Of a stretch of 24,093 nt of DNA, positions 22,542 through 24,093 are shown piece by piece. Made by a program: the position numbers and the translations under genes. The stretch covers positions 1 through 24,093 of IMG/VR virus record IMGVR_UViG_3300017764_000106. One strand, 5' to 3'. Below the pieces are notes generated by a model that saw only the letters and a list, made by a program, of their open reading frames with translations, was not told the DNA's origin and searched no databases. Position 1 is the stretch's first letter, and each line of letters starts with the position of its first letter. The DNA comes from a virus.

Positions 22542-24093
22542 TTACATTGTACTAAACCAAACAAATATTTTTGTAGAAGTAGTTGGATCATCTCCTCCAC
22601 CACCAGTTCCAGTTAATCCACTACCATCACCAACGAATGAACCTGAAAATGTAGATCCTGAAACTGTTCCTGTAAATATAACAGTTCCATCATCTAATAC
22701 TTTAACTAATTCATCATTATTATCATTTTCTAATAAAAGATTTGTTGTACCACTTGTTGAACCTTCACCAGTAGCATGTATAGTAGCAGTTGGGGTAACA
22801 TTATTTACACCAATTCTACCCCCAATCCATGACTTACCACCACTTTCATCTTTAACTGTTAACCCTGTAACTCCTGTAGGTCCATCTTTAGCCCACATAG
22901 CAACAGAGCTAGGCATATTAGATGAAGGTTCGGAAATGTTAGTATTATTGTAATTAGCTAAATAAAATATACCTTTACCAGCTCCTGATTTTATAATACC
23001 AACATCAGTTCTCATTGTATCTCTACCACCAACTGCAAAGTTAGCTCCTACATTGGTTCCTGGATCACTAAACCATCCTGAACTTGCTCGACTATCTTCA
23101 AGTCCTACAAATATTGCTTTAGATGATCCCCAACCTGCATCAGTTCCAATTCCAAAACCTATAATGATCTGGTTGTCAGCATATGATTTAACATCTTCAC
23201 CTATTACTATTGATTTATTAATATTTGCAGTTGTTTTTCCTGCAATATTATTAGTTCCAATAGAAGTAAGATTATCACCAAATAAATCATTGTTTTGACC
23301 CGCAGTAAAGTTATAATTTCCTTTAACCACATGCGAGGCACCAAAGACAGAGGTTGAAGTACCTTCAACTGTTAGGGTTTGACCAAAAGCAATACTTGTA
23401 TTAAATGCTTCGCTAACACCAACAATAACGGTGTTACCACCAATAAATGATCTTCTAACTAATTGCCCATTACCAAATGTATTCCCATCACCAATAACTA
23501 AGTTACCTTGTGAATATGTTCCAGATAATGTATTAGCACCACCTGTATTTATTTCTACAACATCTCTTGTTGTTTCTCCTGTGTCTAATTTAATACTACT
23601 TGCGGTTTCTTCCCAATAAGAAGTTCCACCACCTGCAGAACCCGATATTTCAAAGCTAGTACCTACTTGGTTAATAGTTACATTTGGTCCTGCTACTAAA
23701 TCTACATAAGATGATGTTTGAGCATGTGAAGCACTTGTTGCATTAGCAACAGTACCATCTATATTTGAAGCACCTACATAAGATGCTGTTTGAGCAGTTT
23801 CTACATAAGATGCTGTTTGGGCTGTTTCTACATAACTTGCGGTTTGAGCAGTAGTTACGAATGAAGCTGTTTGAGCTGTTTCTACATATGAAGCCGTTAA
23901 AGCATGTGAAGCACTTGTTGCATTAGCAACAGTACCATCTATATTTGCAGCACCTACATATGAAGATGTTTGAGCTGTTTCTACATAACTTGCTGTTTGA
24001 GCAGTAGTTACGAATGAAGCTGTTTGAGCTGTTTCTACATATGAAGCCGTTAAAGCATGTGAAGCACTTGTTGCATTGGCAACAGTACCATCT
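22542..24093 (-). CDS. Long tail fibre protein (partial, N-terminus beyond window)
   Basis: The frame is open from the right edge (first full codon at 24092) to the TAA at 22542-22544, giving 516 visible residues. No start codon occurs in the first 254 codons, so the N-terminus lies outside the window. A GTG at 23330 is internal: the protein continues unbroken across it (VFGASHVVKGNYNF). Residues 1-130 are tandem repeats of the nonapeptide TASYVETAQ inside a larger unit with DGTVANATSASHA. The middle (about 200-350) has YadA-head-like beta repeats (SIAFGQ, SIVIGEDVKSYADNQIIIG). Near the C-terminus is FVGDGSGLTG, a motif I know from phage fibres. It probably forms a trimeric fibre shaft, and two small adhesins follow it. 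Confidence 0.8.
   Translation of the reverse strand, partial: DGTVANATSASHALTASYVETAQTASFVTTAQTASYVETAQTSSYVGAANIDGTVANATSASHALTASYVETAQTASFVTTAQTASYVETAQTASYVETAQTASYVGASNIDGTVANATSASHAQTSSYVDLVAGPNVTINQVGTSFEISGSAGGGTSYWEETASSIKLDTGETTRDVVEINTGGANTLSGTYSQGNLVIGDGNTFGNGQLVRRSFIGGNTVIVGVSEAFNTSIAFGQTLTVEGTSTSVFGASHVVKGNYNFTAGQNNDLFGDNLTSIGTNNIAGKTTANINKSIVIGEDVKSYADNQIIIGFGIGTDAGWGSSKAIFVGLEDSRASSGWFSDPGTNVGANFAVGGRDTMRTDVGIIKSGAGKGIFYLANYNNTNISEPSSNMPSSVAMWAKDGPTGVTGLTVKDESGGKSWIGGRIGVNNVTPTATIHATGEGSTSGTTNLLLENDNNDELVKVLDDGTVIFTGTVSGSTFSGSFVGDGSGLTGTGGGGDDPTTSTKIFVWFSTM
23697..24093. repeat. Coding tandem repeats in tail fibre gene (27-nt units in 153/180-nt blocks)
   Basis: Three near-identical copies of a 45-nt segment start at about 23721, 23901 and 24054 (spacings 180 and 153 nt). 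Between them lie 27-nt units encoding TASYVETAQ or TASFVTTAQ: three in the 153-nt block and four in the 180-nt block. All spacings are multiples of 27 or at least of 3, so the frame is kept. The array continues past the window edge. Confidence 0.9.

Noticed and set aside
22541-22603. N-terminal 21-codon extension of the anchor J-like adhesin
   Set aside because: The extension overlaps the end of the fibre gene. The shared KKGN module begins right at the ATG at 22540, which is placed one base after the fibre stop.
23330-23330. GTG start giving a 262-residue fibre protein
   Set aside because: The same frame is open all the way to the window edge with continuous fibre-type sequence and repeats, so the GTG is an internal valine.
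23697-24093. CRISPR-like repeat array
   Set aside because: The repeats are contiguous 27-nt coding units in frame within the tail fibre gene, with no unique spacers of constant length and no cas genes.

Overview
The window reads as part of the genome of a T4-like contractile-tailed phage (myovirus). It is very AT-rich (about 30% G+C by eye) and every convincing gene lies on the minus strand, so transcription runs from high to low coordinates. The replication proteins (NrdB, gp41-type helicase, T4 RNase H-type nuclease, UvsX, gp32) and the tail proteins (sheath, tube, PF12322-type baseplate protein, tape measure) all have T4-type counterparts. Several are shorter or altered, and the polymerase is family A-like rather than the T4 family B enzyme. 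AT-rich leaders with few Shine-Dalgarno sequences, and my recollection of similar proteins in marine phage data, make a marine Bacteroidota (flavobacterial) host plausible. This is inference; nothing in the window proves the host.

Layout in transcription order (right to left). 24093-19934: tail fibre and adhesin block, made of a long repeat-bearing fibre cut by the window edge, two small adhesins sharing an N-terminal module, and two further probable structural proteins. 19866-15827: two small proteins, tail sheath, tail tube, a gp26/PF12322-like protein and an overlapping frame that may be joined to it by frameshifting. 15792-7689: tape measure, a small protein, and baseplate proteins (tube-cap-like, LysM/gp53-like, hub-like and one unknown). 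7651-6967: two small proteins with the same N-terminal tag, resembling the capsid-targeting sequence of T4 internal head proteins; one is an NlpC/P60-type hydrolase. 6894-1: replication and nucleotide metabolism, namely a divergent family A polymerase, an unknown protein, gp32-like SSB, UvsX, 5' nuclease, DnaB/gp41 helicase and ribonucleotide reductase beta subunit (cut by the left edge).

The structural genes carry a recurrent intergenic element, TATTTATAAC on the coding strand, 12-38 nt before the start codon. Hairpin terminators directly precede it in at least two places. I saw no copy in the intergenic gaps of the replication block, so it is a candidate late promoter. A GNRA-type hairpin at 6928-6945 separates the structural and replication blocks.

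The observations I rate highest are the capsid-targeting-like tags on a cell-wall hydrolase and an acidic protein, the late-promoter candidate, the probable frameshift upstream of the tape measure gene, the reduced family A polymerase, and the SSB with a bacterial-type C-terminal tip and no zinc site. No tRNA, CRISPR array or insertion sequence was seen, and no stretch over 300 bases lacks a gene.
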